From CAXBGS01 sp963975425 (GTDB taxonomy: Bacteria > Planctomycetota > Planctomycetia > Pirellulales > Pirellulaceae), in assembly GCA_963975425.1 (NCBI GenBank), contig CAXBGS010000004.1, positions 496,001 to 560,000 of the forward strand: DNA of 64,000 bases, written 5' to 3'. How positions within the stretch are numbered: position 1 is the stretch's first letter; every line of letters starts with the position of its first letter. The translations under genes were made by a program, and so were the position numbers. Below the pieces are notes generated by a model that did not search any database, was not told the origin of the DNA, and worked only from the letters and a program-made list of their open reading frames with translations. Positions 51,868-60,889 of this stretch are shown here, piece by piece.

Positions 51868-52638
51868 ATGTTGTTTTTTCCTACCAGGCCTCGTTTGGTT
51901 CTTGTGGCCCTGTGTGTCCCCCTGCTCGGTATCGCGTGGTCGAACGCGGCGATCGGGCAGTCGGCGCGAGGATCCCAGAACAACCGAGCAATCCAGAAAA
52001 TGCGGCAGCAACAGCAGCAGACGCAAAAACGGATTCAACAGCAACTGCAAGCCGCATCGGAAAGCCAACCGGCCATGCCCGAGGACCCGCAGCTATTGGC
52101 GTTGCACAAAGAGTTCATTGGCAAGGCCGAAAAGTTAGCGGCCGAATACGAACGCAAAAATCAGCTGGATCGCGCCAGGGAAGTCTATGAGTCGCTGGTC
52201 CGATTGGTGCCCAAATACGACAAAGCCGAATCGGGACTGAAACGAATCCTGAATGCACAGGCCAAAACCGATCGCAAGGTCGCAGAAATCCAGGCGTCCC
52301 GATCCTGGCAAGACACGGGCGCGTCACTGGTCCTCGGCATGCCGGTTCAAGTCGAGATCAAAGGCACTTGGAAAGTTGTCGTGGAAACCGGCCCAGCAGG
52401 CGTTCAGATTCCCGAAGCAATGAGACCGTCGAACAGCAAAATCAAGTTAGGAACGCTGATCGGCATCATCGCTAATTCGGCCGCGGACTTGGAGGAAGCA
52501 AAACCATTTGTCCTCGATCCCGAACAAGACTTTATCGCCCCTAAGTCGGGAAGACTCTTTCTGAGGATGTTCGACATCGACCCCAGCGACAACGAAGGCA
52601 AACTGTACGTGATGATCCAGAGCTCGTTTGCCCGCTAG
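51868..52638 (+). CDS. Secreted protein with helical repeat and LecA-like C-terminal domain
   Basis: A 256-residue exported protein. A signal peptide covers about residues 1-31 (RLVLVALCVPLLGIAWSNAAIG). A Gln-rich helical stretch follows (QKMRQQQQQTQKRIQQQ), then one tetratricopeptide-like hairpin (YERKNQLDRAREVYESLVRLVP). The C-terminal 110 residues read VQVEIKGTWKVVVETGPAGV, LGTLIGIIAN and GRLFLRMFDIDPSDNEGKLYVMIQ. This is the order of segments seen in PA-IL/LecA-type galactose-binding domains (a W-containing strand, a GP turn, a G-x-L-I-G strand and an L-x-x-D...N-x-G end). I have not verified this by search. If true, it may bind surface glycans in the periplasm or outside. Confidence 0.6.
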   Translation: MLFFPTRPRLVLVALCVPLLGIAWSNAAIGQSARGSQNNRAIQKMRQQQQQTQKRIQQQLQAASESQPAMPEDPQLLALHKEFIGKAEKLAAEYERKNQLDRAREVYESLVRLVPKYDKAESGLKRILNAQAKTDRKVAEIQASRSWQDTGASLVLGMPVQVEIKGTWKVVVETGPAGVQIPEAMRPSNSKIKLGTLIGIIANSAADLEEAKPFVLDPEQDFIAPKSGRLFLRMFDIDPSDNEGKLYVMIQSSFAR

Positions 52639-52659
52639 TTCAACGTCGACAGCGGCTCA

Positions 52660-53574
52660 TCAAGTTTCCTCGTCATCGGCAAGTCGTGTCAGATAGTTTC
52701 CCATCAAGTGCGACGGCATGCCTTGGCGAATCTCGCCCCAGATCAAATCAACCACGTCGGAACTTAGTGTCGCGGTCGCAGCCTTAGCGGCGGCCGTGGT
52801 CGCGACCGTTTGGATCACGTTGGCCGCCTTTTGCATATTGGACTGCCCCACCACGATTTCCTGTTCGCAGTGGTTGTAGTTGTTGTGCAGCAAACTCATC
52901 ATCGGCAATCGCGGTACCAGATCACCCGCGTCGACATAGCGAAATACCTTGCTCGGAAATTCACGGGCAAATGCCGCCGCGGCGGCTTGGTTGCCGATCA
53001 TCGGTGCGCCGAACGTACATACTTGATGTACCGGAATGAAGTTTTGATGCAACCGCCACGCGAACAGCAATGCCAATGCGCCGCCCAGACTATGCCCAGT
53101 CACCCACACAGGCCGTTCGCTTGCGGCAAATCGTTGATCCACGCTTGCGTAAAGAGGTGCCCAGATTTCATCAAGCGCTTCGAGGAATCCGCGATGGAAA
53201 CGGGCACCAACACCCGCCGCTGCGAAGTCGGTTCCGATACGCCCCGACGGAATGACCAAGAAATTTCTCGCATTGGTCAACAGCCAATCCTTGACGCCGT
53301 CCAAACTTGTCGGTGATTGTGATCCGCGAAACGCGACAACAATACAGTCGTCGTTTTCGCCGACGTAGGCTTGCGTGTTGTCGACGCTGATCAATTCCGC
53401 ATCCAGATCTAACAGTTCGCGAAACTTGGGTCGACCTGTTGGTTCAGACAGGTACGCCAATTCGCACGCGGTTGCCAGGTAGTGCGCGTGATGACGGGTG
53501 TGGCTCGTCCGAGGATCCAAGTGCACCACCGAACCCCGTTTGGCAGGTTTCGACGAAGCGGATGAGTCGGTCAT
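52660..53574 (-). CDS. Class 3 lipase (alpha/beta-hydrolase)
   Basis: An esterase or lipase of the fungal-type lipase-3 family, 304 residues. The nucleophile elbow GHSLGGALA places the catalytic serine at S162. The lid-proximal CIVVAFRGSQ with the oxyanion region is near residue 77, and the acid is probably D218 in YVDAGDLVPRLP. The histidine could be H230 or H235 in LLHNNYNHCEQ, which is not certain. No signal peptide is visible, so it may act in the cytoplasm or be exported by another route. It stands alone between convergent neighbours. Confidence 0.85.
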   Translation of the reverse strand: MTDSSASSKPAKRGSVVHLDPRTSHTRHHAHYLATACELAYLSEPTGRPKFRELLDLDAELISVDNTQAYVGENDDCIVVAFRGSQSPTSLDGVKDWLLTNARNFLVIPSGRIGTDFAAAGVGARFHRGFLEALDEIWAPLYASVDQRFAASERPVWVTGHSLGGALALLFAWRLHQNFIPVHQVCTFGAPMIGNQAAAAAFAREFPSKVFRYVDAGDLVPRLPMMSLLHNNYNHCEQEIVVGQSNMQKAANVIQTVATTAAAKAATATLSSDVVDLIWGEIRQGMPSHLMGNYLTRLADDEET

Positions 53575-53738
53575 AAAACAGTCCGTTTTCTAGGAAACGC
53601 GTTCTGGAAGACAGGTACAGCAATCGAGTTGGGCGATGCTGGGGCTCGGCGATCGATCACTGGCAGCTCGCTATCAGCGGACACGGCTCAGCTCAGGATA
53701 TCGGTCAGCGGATGACATGATTTATCTCAGGGCACCTT

Positions 53739-53806
53739 TTATCTCAGAACTCGGCTTATCTCAGAACTCGGCTTATCTCAGAACTCGGCTTATCTCAGAA
53801 CTCGGC
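53739..53806. repeat. Four perfect tandem copies of a 17-bp unit
   Basis: TTATCTCAGAACTCGGC is repeated four times without mismatch. The last copy overlaps the final codons and supplies the TAA stop of the leucine-rich-repeat gene on the minus strand, so the array could have grown from the 3' end of that gene. Confidence 0.95.
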
Positions 53807-54386
53807 GATCACCGGACTGTGCTTTCCAATCCTTGACGGCATCAAGACTGATGGTCGTCTCACGCAGATCAAGCCGTTTCAACCCGGACATCGGCGTAAT
53901 CCATTGGGCAAATCCATCGTCAGTAATACCTGTGGCACGGAGCTTCAGCGAGCGCAAACCGGAAAGCCGAGATAAATGTTTTAGCCCCGCGTCGGTGACG
54001 CGCGTGTCATTGAGGTCTAACTCACGCAGGTTTGCCATGCCTTTTAAATAAATCAGCGTCTGATCATCGACATCCGCGTTGGCCATCTGCAGCACGATTG
54101 TTTCGGGGAATGCTTCCAATACGCGGTAATCTTTCTGATCCCACCCCGTCAACGTGATGTGCCTTTCACCGTCGACCAAGACATTTCGTGGGCCCAGGTC
54201 GACATTGACGACGTATCGAGTCAACACCAAGGGCGTGACCAACGCGGCCAGTCCCACCAACAACAATAGCGACGGCAGCAGGAAACTCCAGTCTCGCCGC
54301 AGCGTCCGCGTGATCAGCCACAGCAGGCCTGCTGCCATCAGCACGAGTCCGGCATAGAATAGCAGTTCGAAAACCAAGTACATCAT
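53790..54386 (-). CDS. Membrane-anchored leucine-rich-repeat protein
   Basis: A 198-residue protein with two membrane helices (about residues 5-26 and 34-56: LVFELLFYAGLVLMAAGLLWL and FLLPSLLLLVGLAALVTP). A soluble domain with at least three leucine-rich repeats follows (MANLRELDLNDTRVTDAGLKHL, LSGLRSLKLRATGITDDG, MSGLKRLDLRETTIS). The D/N-T-R-V/I-T-D-A/D pattern is the bacterial LRR type that is abundant in planctomycetes. The last five codons come from the 17-base repeat array. It probably mediates protein contacts at the membrane. No enzymatic domain is present. Confidence 0.75.
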   Translation of the reverse strand: MMYLVFELLFYAGLVLMAAGLLWLITRTLRRDWSFLLPSLLLLVGLAALVTPLVLTRYVVNVDLGPRNVLVDGERHITLTGWDQKDYRVLEAFPETIVLQMANADVDDQTLIYLKGMANLRELDLNDTRVTDAGLKHLSRLSGLRSLKLRATGITDDGFAQWITPMSGLKRLDLRETTISLDAVKDWKAQSGDRRVLR

Positions 54387-54440
54387 CGCGTTTCAATGAG
54401 TTGCGAACAGGATTTGTTGCGCAGCAGGAAAGAGGACATC

Positions 54441-54833
54441 ATGTCGGCAACAGACTTCGGCTGGGTCTTCGCGGCGATTAGCCTGGGCTCGATCGCGGCA
54501 AATTTTTCGCTGATCGTTTTTTTGTTTACCAAATGGAGACGGTTTCCGCGACCGACCGGGTGGGCCTTGGCCGCCATGCTGACTTTCTTGGCCGCCCAAA
54601 TTGGAATGCAGGTCGGGATGATCATTTTGGCACAGTTTTCCGTCACCGAGTCATTGATATGGAACCAAGCCATTGCGACGCTGCTGAGCTCAATCCTGCA
54701 TTTCGCGGGGCTCTGCATTTTGATCACTGCAGTGTATGTTGATCGAGCCCCAAAACGGTTCGAATCGGATGGGCAAATCGCGGATGACCGTTCGCGGCCT
54801 CTTGATCCCGATCCGAATCCCTACGCGGTCTGA
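54441..54833 (+). CDS. Small membrane protein with C-terminal NPYAV
   Basis: A 130-residue protein with three predicted membrane helices (about residues 7-30, 42-64 and 78-100) and a hydrophilic tail ending DPDPNPYAV. The Asn-Pro-Tyr C-terminus recurs on many unrelated planctomycete membrane proteins, where its role is unknown. The ATG at 54441 is preceded by AGGAAAGAGGAC, a good ribosome binding site, so I discard an in-frame start 15 codons upstream. It is followed after 18 bases by the FKBP gene. Function is unknown. Confidence 0.7.
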   Translation: MSATDFGWVFAAISLGSIAANFSLIVFLFTKWRRFPRPTGWALAAMLTFLAAQIGMQVGMIILAQFSVTESLIWNQAIATLLSSILHFAGLCILITAVYVDRAPKRFESDGQIADDRSRPLDPDPNPYAV

Positions 54834-54851
54834 ACCCAAGGAAATTGATTG

Positions 54852-55304
54852 ATGCGTCCACGTACTCTCTCGTTTGCGGCTCTTGCCAGTGCCGCCATTT
54901 TGACATGTTCCTGTGTTGCGAACATCGGGAGCAATCGTCCCGGCCCCGCCGATGCCGACGCACCGCAAGAGTTCACTCAAACCGCATCAGGACTGAAGTA
55001 CCGCATCTTAAGAAAAAGTGACGGACGTAAGCCAACGGCATCCGATCTGGTCAAGGTTCATTACGCCGGTTGGCTGGATGACACAACGGAATTCGACAGT
55101 TCCTACAGCCGCGGCGCACCAGCGGACTTCGCCTTGTCGAGCGTGATTCCGGCATGGACCGAAGGTGTGCAGCTGATCGGCGAAGGAGGCATGATCGAGC
55201 TGGAAGTCCCACCAGAACTCGGCTACGGAGCCGCCGGTGCCCCGCCAAAGATTCCGCCCAACGCAACGCTACACTTTAAAGTGGAACTGCTTGAAGTGCG
55301 CTAG
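54852..55304 (+). CDS. FKBP-type peptidyl-prolyl cis-trans isomerase, exported
   Basis: A protein-folding catalyst of 150 residues. The N-terminus (MRPRTLSFAALASAAILTCSC) is a signal peptide that ends in cysteines and may be a non-standard lipobox. The FKBP domain covers about residues 40-150: GLKYRILRKSDGRKPTASDLVKVHYAGWL, EFDSSYSRGAPADFAL, VIPAWTEGVQLIGEGG, LEVPPELGYGAAGAPPKIPPNATLHFKVELLEV. All core pocket motifs (GWL, VIPAW, YG, F-x-VEL) are present. It would act in the periplasm. ATG 54852 is preferred over the adjacent TTG. Its gene lies 18 bases after the NPYAV protein gene, in a likely two-gene operon. Confidence 0.92.
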   Translation: MRPRTLSFAALASAAILTCSCVANIGSNRPGPADADAPQEFTQTASGLKYRILRKSDGRKPTASDLVKVHYAGWLDDTTEFDSSYSRGAPADFALSSVIPAWTEGVQLIGEGGMIELEVPPELGYGAAGAPPKIPPNATLHFKVELLEVR

Positions 55305-55460
55305 CACACCGTCGTTGGTCACCATGCCCCTTTGCTCACTGGGAAAACGACTACCGCGAAACGCTTTCAAGAGGGCTACCACGCAATCTCGCGGGTCGTC
55401 TCTTGCGGTGACAAACGCGCTTCGCGTGTCATTCGCAAAGAGGCTGATCAACGGCCCATA

Positions 55461-58400
55461 TCACGAGTCAGTTTTCTTCGCCGACTGAAACGTCGCTTCG
55501 ATCGATTCATAGTTTTCTAACATTGCGGTCAACTGCGCCTGCAATTTTTCCAGATCGCGTCCGTTGTCGATCGATTCGTTTAAGATCGGACGCAACCATT
55601 CCTGCATCAAGTGGAATTGGCCTTTCACCAAATCCGCCAGCACACGAGGCACCTTGTGCTGGACAAAGACTTTTTGGTCAGGGGGCGCCAGTTGCTGTTG
55701 TCGTGCCTGCAACTCGGCGATCTGGCTGAGTTGTTTGCTGGTCGATTCCAGCGTTTCGGATAACCGTCCGCCCGATTCGGCCAAGCTCTTGCGAAGCGAG
55801 TTGACTCGTTCGTCCATCCGTTGCTCGGATTCTTCGTTGCCCACGGCAATTGCACGCGAAATCACTTGCCGGATCGATTCGAGGCCATCTCGCATCGATG
55901 CCAGTTGACGCATCAATTGGCCTGCCTGATCATCACTATCCATCCCCGACATGCGAACGTTTTCGACGTAAGCATATTTGATCGCGTCCCAACGTTCCTT
56001 TTCCTCCGCGGACAAGATGCCCATCAACTCTTTGAACTTCAGCACGTTCGCTTCGTTGTCGGTCGTCAGCGTCTGGGCGTCTTGTTCATAGTTGCTGATG
56101 ATCAGTGCTTGCAGTTCCGCGTCGTTCATCACGCCCGCCACACGTTCGGCGATGCGATTCATATTTCGATAGCTGCCCTGCAGCTTGAACGGCGGCTCGG
56201 TACGGTAAGCATCGGCCTGTGCCGCGCTGCGGATGTAAGCACGATTGACCTTCAACACAACGTCACGCACTCGCAAAAGCTTGCGAAGAATTTCAAACAT
56301 CTCGCGAACCTGATCGCTAGACAGATTGCTCTGCAATTCGATTCCGTCCAGCGTGTCTCGCTGAGCGGCGTTGATCAGCATCCGAGCGTCATCGGGAGTC
56401 GCGGTCGACAGCGGGGCCAATGCAGGGTTACTCGTCAAACAGTTTTCCAAGTAGCTCATTTCGAAAGCGTCGGAAGCGTCCCCGATAATCTCGCCCAGGT
56501 TGTAAACATCGGCACGGTTGGAAAGCATGTCCGGAATCTGGAACCGTTCGCCGCTTTCGGTATAAGGGTTTCCGGCCATCACGACGGCTACTCGACGTCC
56601 GCGCAGGTCGTACGTTCGGGTCCGCCCGTTGTGAACGCCTTCGATCTTTCGTGTCGCATCGCAGAGTGAAATGAATTTCTGCAACAATTCGGGATTGGTG
56701 TGTTGGATGTCATCGAGATACAGCATCACGTTATCGCCCATCTCGAGCGCCAAATTCAAACGTTCAATCTCCTCGCGAGCGGCGGCATTGGGCGCTTCGG
56801 CGGGATCCAGCGACGTGACACCGTGGCCAATCGCGGGACCATTGATTTTCATGAACACGATGCCTAACCGATTCGCGACATATTCCATCAACGTCGTTTT
56901 CCCGTATCCCGGCGGCGAAATCAGCAGCAACAGCCCCATGCGGTCGGTTCGCTTGTCGGCACCGGCAGCGCCCATCTGCTTTGCCAGATTGTCACCGATC
57001 AACGGCAAGTAGACTTCGTCAAGCAAGCGGTTCCGCACAAAACTTGTCAGCACACGTGGCTTGAACTCCTCAAGCCGCATGTCTTCGCGAGAAGATTCGA
57101 CGATTCTGGTTTTCGCTTCATGCAGCGCGTGAAAGCGTGGCACGACGTCGTCCAAGTAATGTCGGACGCGAGCAAGCAGTTCGTGGTAATGCAACGACAT
57201 CGCACCTCGGGTCAGCCGCGAGTGATTGCCGACGAGGCCTTCCAAGTGGGTTGCAACGTCAACCTTTTGGACCGATCCGGTCGCGGGGCCGCCTGTCATG
57301 ATCAGCCAAGCCAACTCGTCGCCGTATCCCGCGGCAGGATCAATCTCGTCTTCGTCGCCGTGAGTCTGCAAGAACGCATCGGCCCAGTTCCTGGCCAGCA
57401 CATAGCTGCGCAGCGGATCCGATTCGTTCGACTTAAGTGCGGCCGTCAACAACTTGTCGCGTTCGCTGGTCGGAATTGCGGCGACGAACTGATCGTACAG
57501 GTTGGCCGCGCGTCCACTGGTCACCGCTTTGCGTGGCGACTGGACCAATTGATCAAACAAGTAATCAGCGATTCGAATTGGGTGAACGCTTTTTGAAAAC
57601 AATGGCGACCACTGGTCGGCGTCTGATTGAGCTAGACTTTCCAGCCTCTCGCGAAATTCGACCGCGGGCCGTGCCTGCGGATACGCTTTGGCGAGTTTTG
57701 CAAAACCGGCGATCCAATCCGTCATCGCCTTGCGATTCTTGGGATCCAACAATTTAGAGAACCACAATAACGCCGCGGCACGCACCGAAGGCGAGTGGGC
57801 CAGCAGACCAATCGACTGATCGATTGCGAGCAAGCGACTCAAGATCAATGCGGCATCAACGTCATGGACACCCTTGGCATAACCTTCGTTGAATCGATCG
57901 GCGACTTTCGCCTGAATCCAGGCGGGGCTGATGTCCGACGGTTTCACCGGTGGGTCTTGCTGACGCAGTCGAAGGAAGAGTTCAACTGCAAGGTACTCGC
58001 AGCGATAGACATCGGAATTTTCACTGACAAGTTCTTGGTTCCACAGATCCTTTGCCGCGACCAATGCCGGGTCACTAAGTGGTTCGAAGTATTGTGTGCC
58101 GGTAAGGTGCAAACACATTTCGCCACCGCGCAAGACCGTTGTCAAATCGAGCGGTTGCGTGTTGACGGCGAATCGTTTTTCGCCCAAGCGAATAATGTCG
58201 CCGCCGTCTTCGAATAAGTCTTGCCGATCCTTTTGCTGTCGCGTGGCGTCCTCGCGAATCGTCTTCAAGCGACTTTGCAGATCCTCCACTCGGACCGCAT
58301 CGTCCAGTTGTTGCAATTGCGCGATGATGTCGCGAACTTTTTCAACCATCAGGTCGCCGGCAAAGTACGCGGCGATTTCATCGGTCGATTCCATCGCGCC

Positions 58401-60719
58401 CGCTCGCGTACTGATCCCCTTGAGAATACGATCGGCGGCCGACGCGAGCGTCTCGGCGCGACGATTGCGTTTCTCAACCAGCTGCACTTTCCGCGATTCA
58501 AACGCCGCATAGACGTCTTCGCGGCGCTGGGTTAACTGGACCACAAACTCGTCGAATTCGGCAAATCGGCCCTCGAGTTCTTCCAGTTGAACCATCACCT
58601 TGGTCAGATAGTCATCGCATTTCTCTGGAGAATCGCAGACGTCCAAGTATCCGGACGTGGTTTGCTGCAGCAATTTCAGCTGCGACGCGAATTCCGCCTT
58701 TCCTTCGACCGACAGCAACTCGCTTGAGCGTGCCTTCAAGCCGCTGCGAACCCGATTGAGCGACGCGAACACGTCTCCAATGGCATCGATGATCTCGGTT
58801 CGTTTCGTTGCATCATCGATCCGCAGATTGCTAACCGTTTCAGTCAGCAACTCTAATTGGCCAGAGGCTTGGTCGATTTCATCAGACAGTTCTTTTGCCT
58901 CGGCGACGCTGGATACCGCGGCAACTTTTTCTTCGGCCTGGCCAACTCGCTGGACATACGGGTCGAGAGCCCCCGGCGTCAACAAAAAATCGACGCACCG
59001 ACGACTTAGCCGTTCGGATCGATCGGCGGTTTCTGTCTCAAGCGACTCGACGATCGTTTCGTCAACATAGCGGAGTTCACGCAACCCGATCGCGTGCCCT
59101 CGTTGTTCTCGCAGTCGCCCGAGAAAATCGACGAAGTCATCAATCGATCCGAACCGGCTGCGTTCGATTTGCTTGACAAGTTCGTCAACGGCTTGTTGGA
59201 CTTCCTGCGTACGCTGCTGTGTGTCGCGTCGCACACGAACGACTTTGTCGAACTCTTCAACCGCTGCGGAGGCCGTCTCTCGAATCTTTCCCAGTGGTTC
59301 AGAAAGCCGAAACGTTTCGGTCTTGTCGATCCAAAAGTAGCTATCCAGAATGTCGGATGCTTTCTTGACCAGATCGACGTACAGCCCTTCGTAGCTGTCT
59401 TCTTTGTCAATCAGTTGCAGCAACTCGCTGCATTCGGCCATGCCTCGAACGATCTCTTTGTTACCGATTTTGAACAACAGCGAATCCGACTGGCTTTCGG
59501 TGGCCTGATCGTCGCTGGTGAATGGCGTTTGCCAAATTTGAACGGCATGATGTTTTTGCGGATCGGTCTGTGTTTGAAAGCAGACCATTTCGCCGCGGTC
59601 AAAAAAAGTCTGCCCGTGACAGATCAGCGGGGTCTCGACGGTTTGGCGGATGATGTTGTAACGCAGCTGGACATAGGTGCCGGACTCGCTGTTGTAGAAC
59701 AAATACAGATAGTCCTCTCCGTTGGGCGCAGCGACGGTGCGTTGGTATCGCATGTTGCTAAGCCCGTGATCGAACCGTTTAAACTCGCCCGTTTGCAGGT
59801 AGTAACCGCCGGGAAAGACCAACCCCTGATCGCCGGGCAGCATCACGCAACATTGGCCAATTTCATCTAAGCGAATCGCTCGCTGGATTTTCCCATTGAA
59901 AACGATGTAGCGGGTTTGTTCTTCTTGATATGGCTTGATTTTCATCAACACCAGATTGCCGACGATGGCGTAATGAATCTCAGCATCGTCAAGCGTTTGG
60001 TCGGCGTGGTCGACGGGCTCGTCATAGATGCCTTCGCCCGATTCGGTGTTATTTTCGACCTTGATGGTCAGATCGCCGCCAACAGTTTCGACAAAAACGC
60101 GGTCGTCAATTGCGATATGCGGATGTGTGCCGTAATGATGCTGATCGCGTGTGGTTCGTGTCCAGCGAAATTCGTGTTGGCTGGGTTCACGGACTTCGTG
60201 TTCGCTGCGGTTGTCGACGTATTGGATCGAATCAGGTGCGACCCGCCATTTGAATGCCTTGATATCTCGTGAAGTCTTGCCGACTTGGAACACCATGTAC
60301 AACATCGGTCCGGCGCGAAAAAAACGCGAGAACCTTGTGTCTTTATAAAATCGATACAGTTCGCCAAAATCGTTTGCGAAGCGCTCGTCACCGATCAGTC
60401 CCAGCGAATCGGCGTGGAACTGGTTATTTTCTAGCCGATAGACCGAAAAGACGTCTTCTAATTCGATTTCAGTTTTCAGCCCAAACTGGACGTTGTATCC
60501 GAACAGAAAACGGTCACCGACCGACACCAAGTCTCGCGGGACACAATTATGCTCCGTCGTGACGCGTTCGCTAGTGATCAGTGTCGTCTCGATGTTGCCA
60601 AAGACTTCACCACGCGCGTCGTTCAACTGCGACAACCGGGTACGCAATTCGCCCGATGCATCCCGCAAGCGATTGCGGAGCACTTCGTAGGTACCGGCGG
60701 CGAGTTGAGAATCAGTCAT
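55461..60719 (-). CDS. Giant AAA+ ATPase with coiled coils, partner of flotillin
   Basis: A 1752-residue cytoplasmic protein. The N-terminal 460 residues contain beta-rich repeats (NHYGTHPHIAIDDRVFVE-like, LVLMKIKPYQEEQTRYIVFNG, GLVFPGGYYLQTGEF). Residues about 480-850 are long charged coiled coils. The AAA+ domain is C-terminal: Walker A SPPGYGKTTLMEY near 1270, Walker B VMLYLDDIQH near 1335 and the sensor strand VAVVMAGNPYTESGERF near 1378. More coiled coil follows to the end (SLRKSLAESGGRLSETLE). Proteins of this build are often labelled DNA-repair ATPase, for which I see no direct support. It lies 170 bases downstream of the flotillin gene on the same strand, so a membrane-scaffold remodelling function is more likely, as inference. 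Confidence 0.8.
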   Translation of the reverse strand: MTDSQLAAGTYEVLRNRLRDASGELRTRLSQLNDARGEVFGNIETTLITSERVTTEHNCVPRDLVSVGDRFLFGYNVQFGLKTEIELEDVFSVYRLENNQFHADSLGLIGDERFANDFGELYRFYKDTRFSRFFRAGPMLYMVFQVGKTSRDIKAFKWRVAPDSIQYVDNRSEHEVREPSQHEFRWTRTTRDQHHYGTHPHIAIDDRVFVETVGGDLTIKVENNTESGEGIYDEPVDHADQTLDDAEIHYAIVGNLVLMKIKPYQEEQTRYIVFNGKIQRAIRLDEIGQCCVMLPGDQGLVFPGGYYLQTGEFKRFDHGLSNMRYQRTVAAPNGEDYLYLFYNSESGTYVQLRYNIIRQTVETPLICHGQTFFDRGEMVCFQTQTDPQKHHAVQIWQTPFTSDDQATESQSDSLLFKIGNKEIVRGMAECSELLQLIDKEDSYEGLYVDLVKKASDILDSYFWIDKTETFRLSEPLGKIRETASAAVEEFDKVVRVRRDTQQRTQEVQQAVDELVKQIERSRFGSIDDFVDFLGRLREQRGHAIGLRELRYVDETIVESLETETADRSERLSRRCVDFLLTPGALDPYVQRVGQAEEKVAAVSSVAEAKELSDEIDQASGQLELLTETVSNLRIDDATKRTEIIDAIGDVFASLNRVRSGLKARSSELLSVEGKAEFASQLKLLQQTTSGYLDVCDSPEKCDDYLTKVMVQLEELEGRFAEFDEFVVQLTQRREDVYAAFESRKVQLVEKRNRRAETLASAADRILKGISTRAGAMESTDEIAAYFAGDLMVEKVRDIIAQLQQLDDAVRVEDLQSRLKTIREDATRQQKDRQDLFEDGGDIIRLGEKRFAVNTQPLDLTTVLRGGEMCLHLTGTQYFEPLSDPALVAAKDLWNQELVSENSDVYRCEYLAVELFLRLRQQDPPVKPSDISPAWIQAKVADRFNEGYAKGVHDVDAALILSRLLAIDQSIGLLAHSPSVRAAALLWFSKLLDPKNRKAMTDWIAGFAKLAKAYPQARPAVEFRERLESLAQSDADQWSPLFSKSVHPIRIADYLFDQLVQSPRKAVTSGRAANLYDQFVAAIPTSERDKLLTAALKSNESDPLRSYVLARNWADAFLQTHGDEDEIDPAAGYGDELAWLIMTGGPATGSVQKVDVATHLEGLVGNHSRLTRGAMSLHYHELLARVRHYLDDVVPRFHALHEAKTRIVESSREDMRLEEFKPRVLTSFVRNRLLDEVYLPLIGDNLAKQMGAAGADKRTDRMGLLLLISPPGYGKTTLMEYVANRLGIVFMKINGPAIGHGVTSLDPAEAPNAAAREEIERLNLALEMGDNVMLYLDDIQHTNPELLQKFISLCDATRKIEGVHNGRTRTYDLRGRRVAVVMAGNPYTESGERFQIPDMLSNRADVYNLGEIIGDASDAFEMSYLENCLTSNPALAPLSTATPDDARMLINAAQRDTLDGIELQSNLSSDQVREMFEILRKLLRVRDVVLKVNRAYIRSAAQADAYRTEPPFKLQGSYRNMNRIAERVAGVMNDAELQALIISNYEQDAQTLTTDNEANVLKFKELMGILSAEEKERWDAIKYAYVENVRMSGMDSDDQAGQLMRQLASMRDGLESIRQVISRAIAVGNEESEQRMDERVNSLRKSLAESGGRLSETLESTSKQLSQIAELQARQQQLAPPDQKVFVQHKVPRVLADLVKGQFHLMQEWLRPILNESIDNGRDLEKLQAQLTAMLENYESIEATFQSAKKTDS

Positions 60720-60889
60720 GATGCGTCGTGAAGTCAGGCAATTGAATCGGCGAAAAAGAGCAGGGTGCCGTTTCGTCAGGATGACACGGCCGACAGGTCA
60801 TGGCCGCACGGCACTCGGCTCGCTCCGGCCCGTGAAGACCGAGGACGCGTGCCCGCATCGCCGGCGGTCAAAGCCGCGTGCGTGCGTCC

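Noticed and set aside
55821..56669. A 282-codon open frame on the plus strand (and another of 258 codons at 59094-59870)
   Set aside because: Both are antisense to the giant AAA+ gene, whose Walker motifs fix the coding strand.
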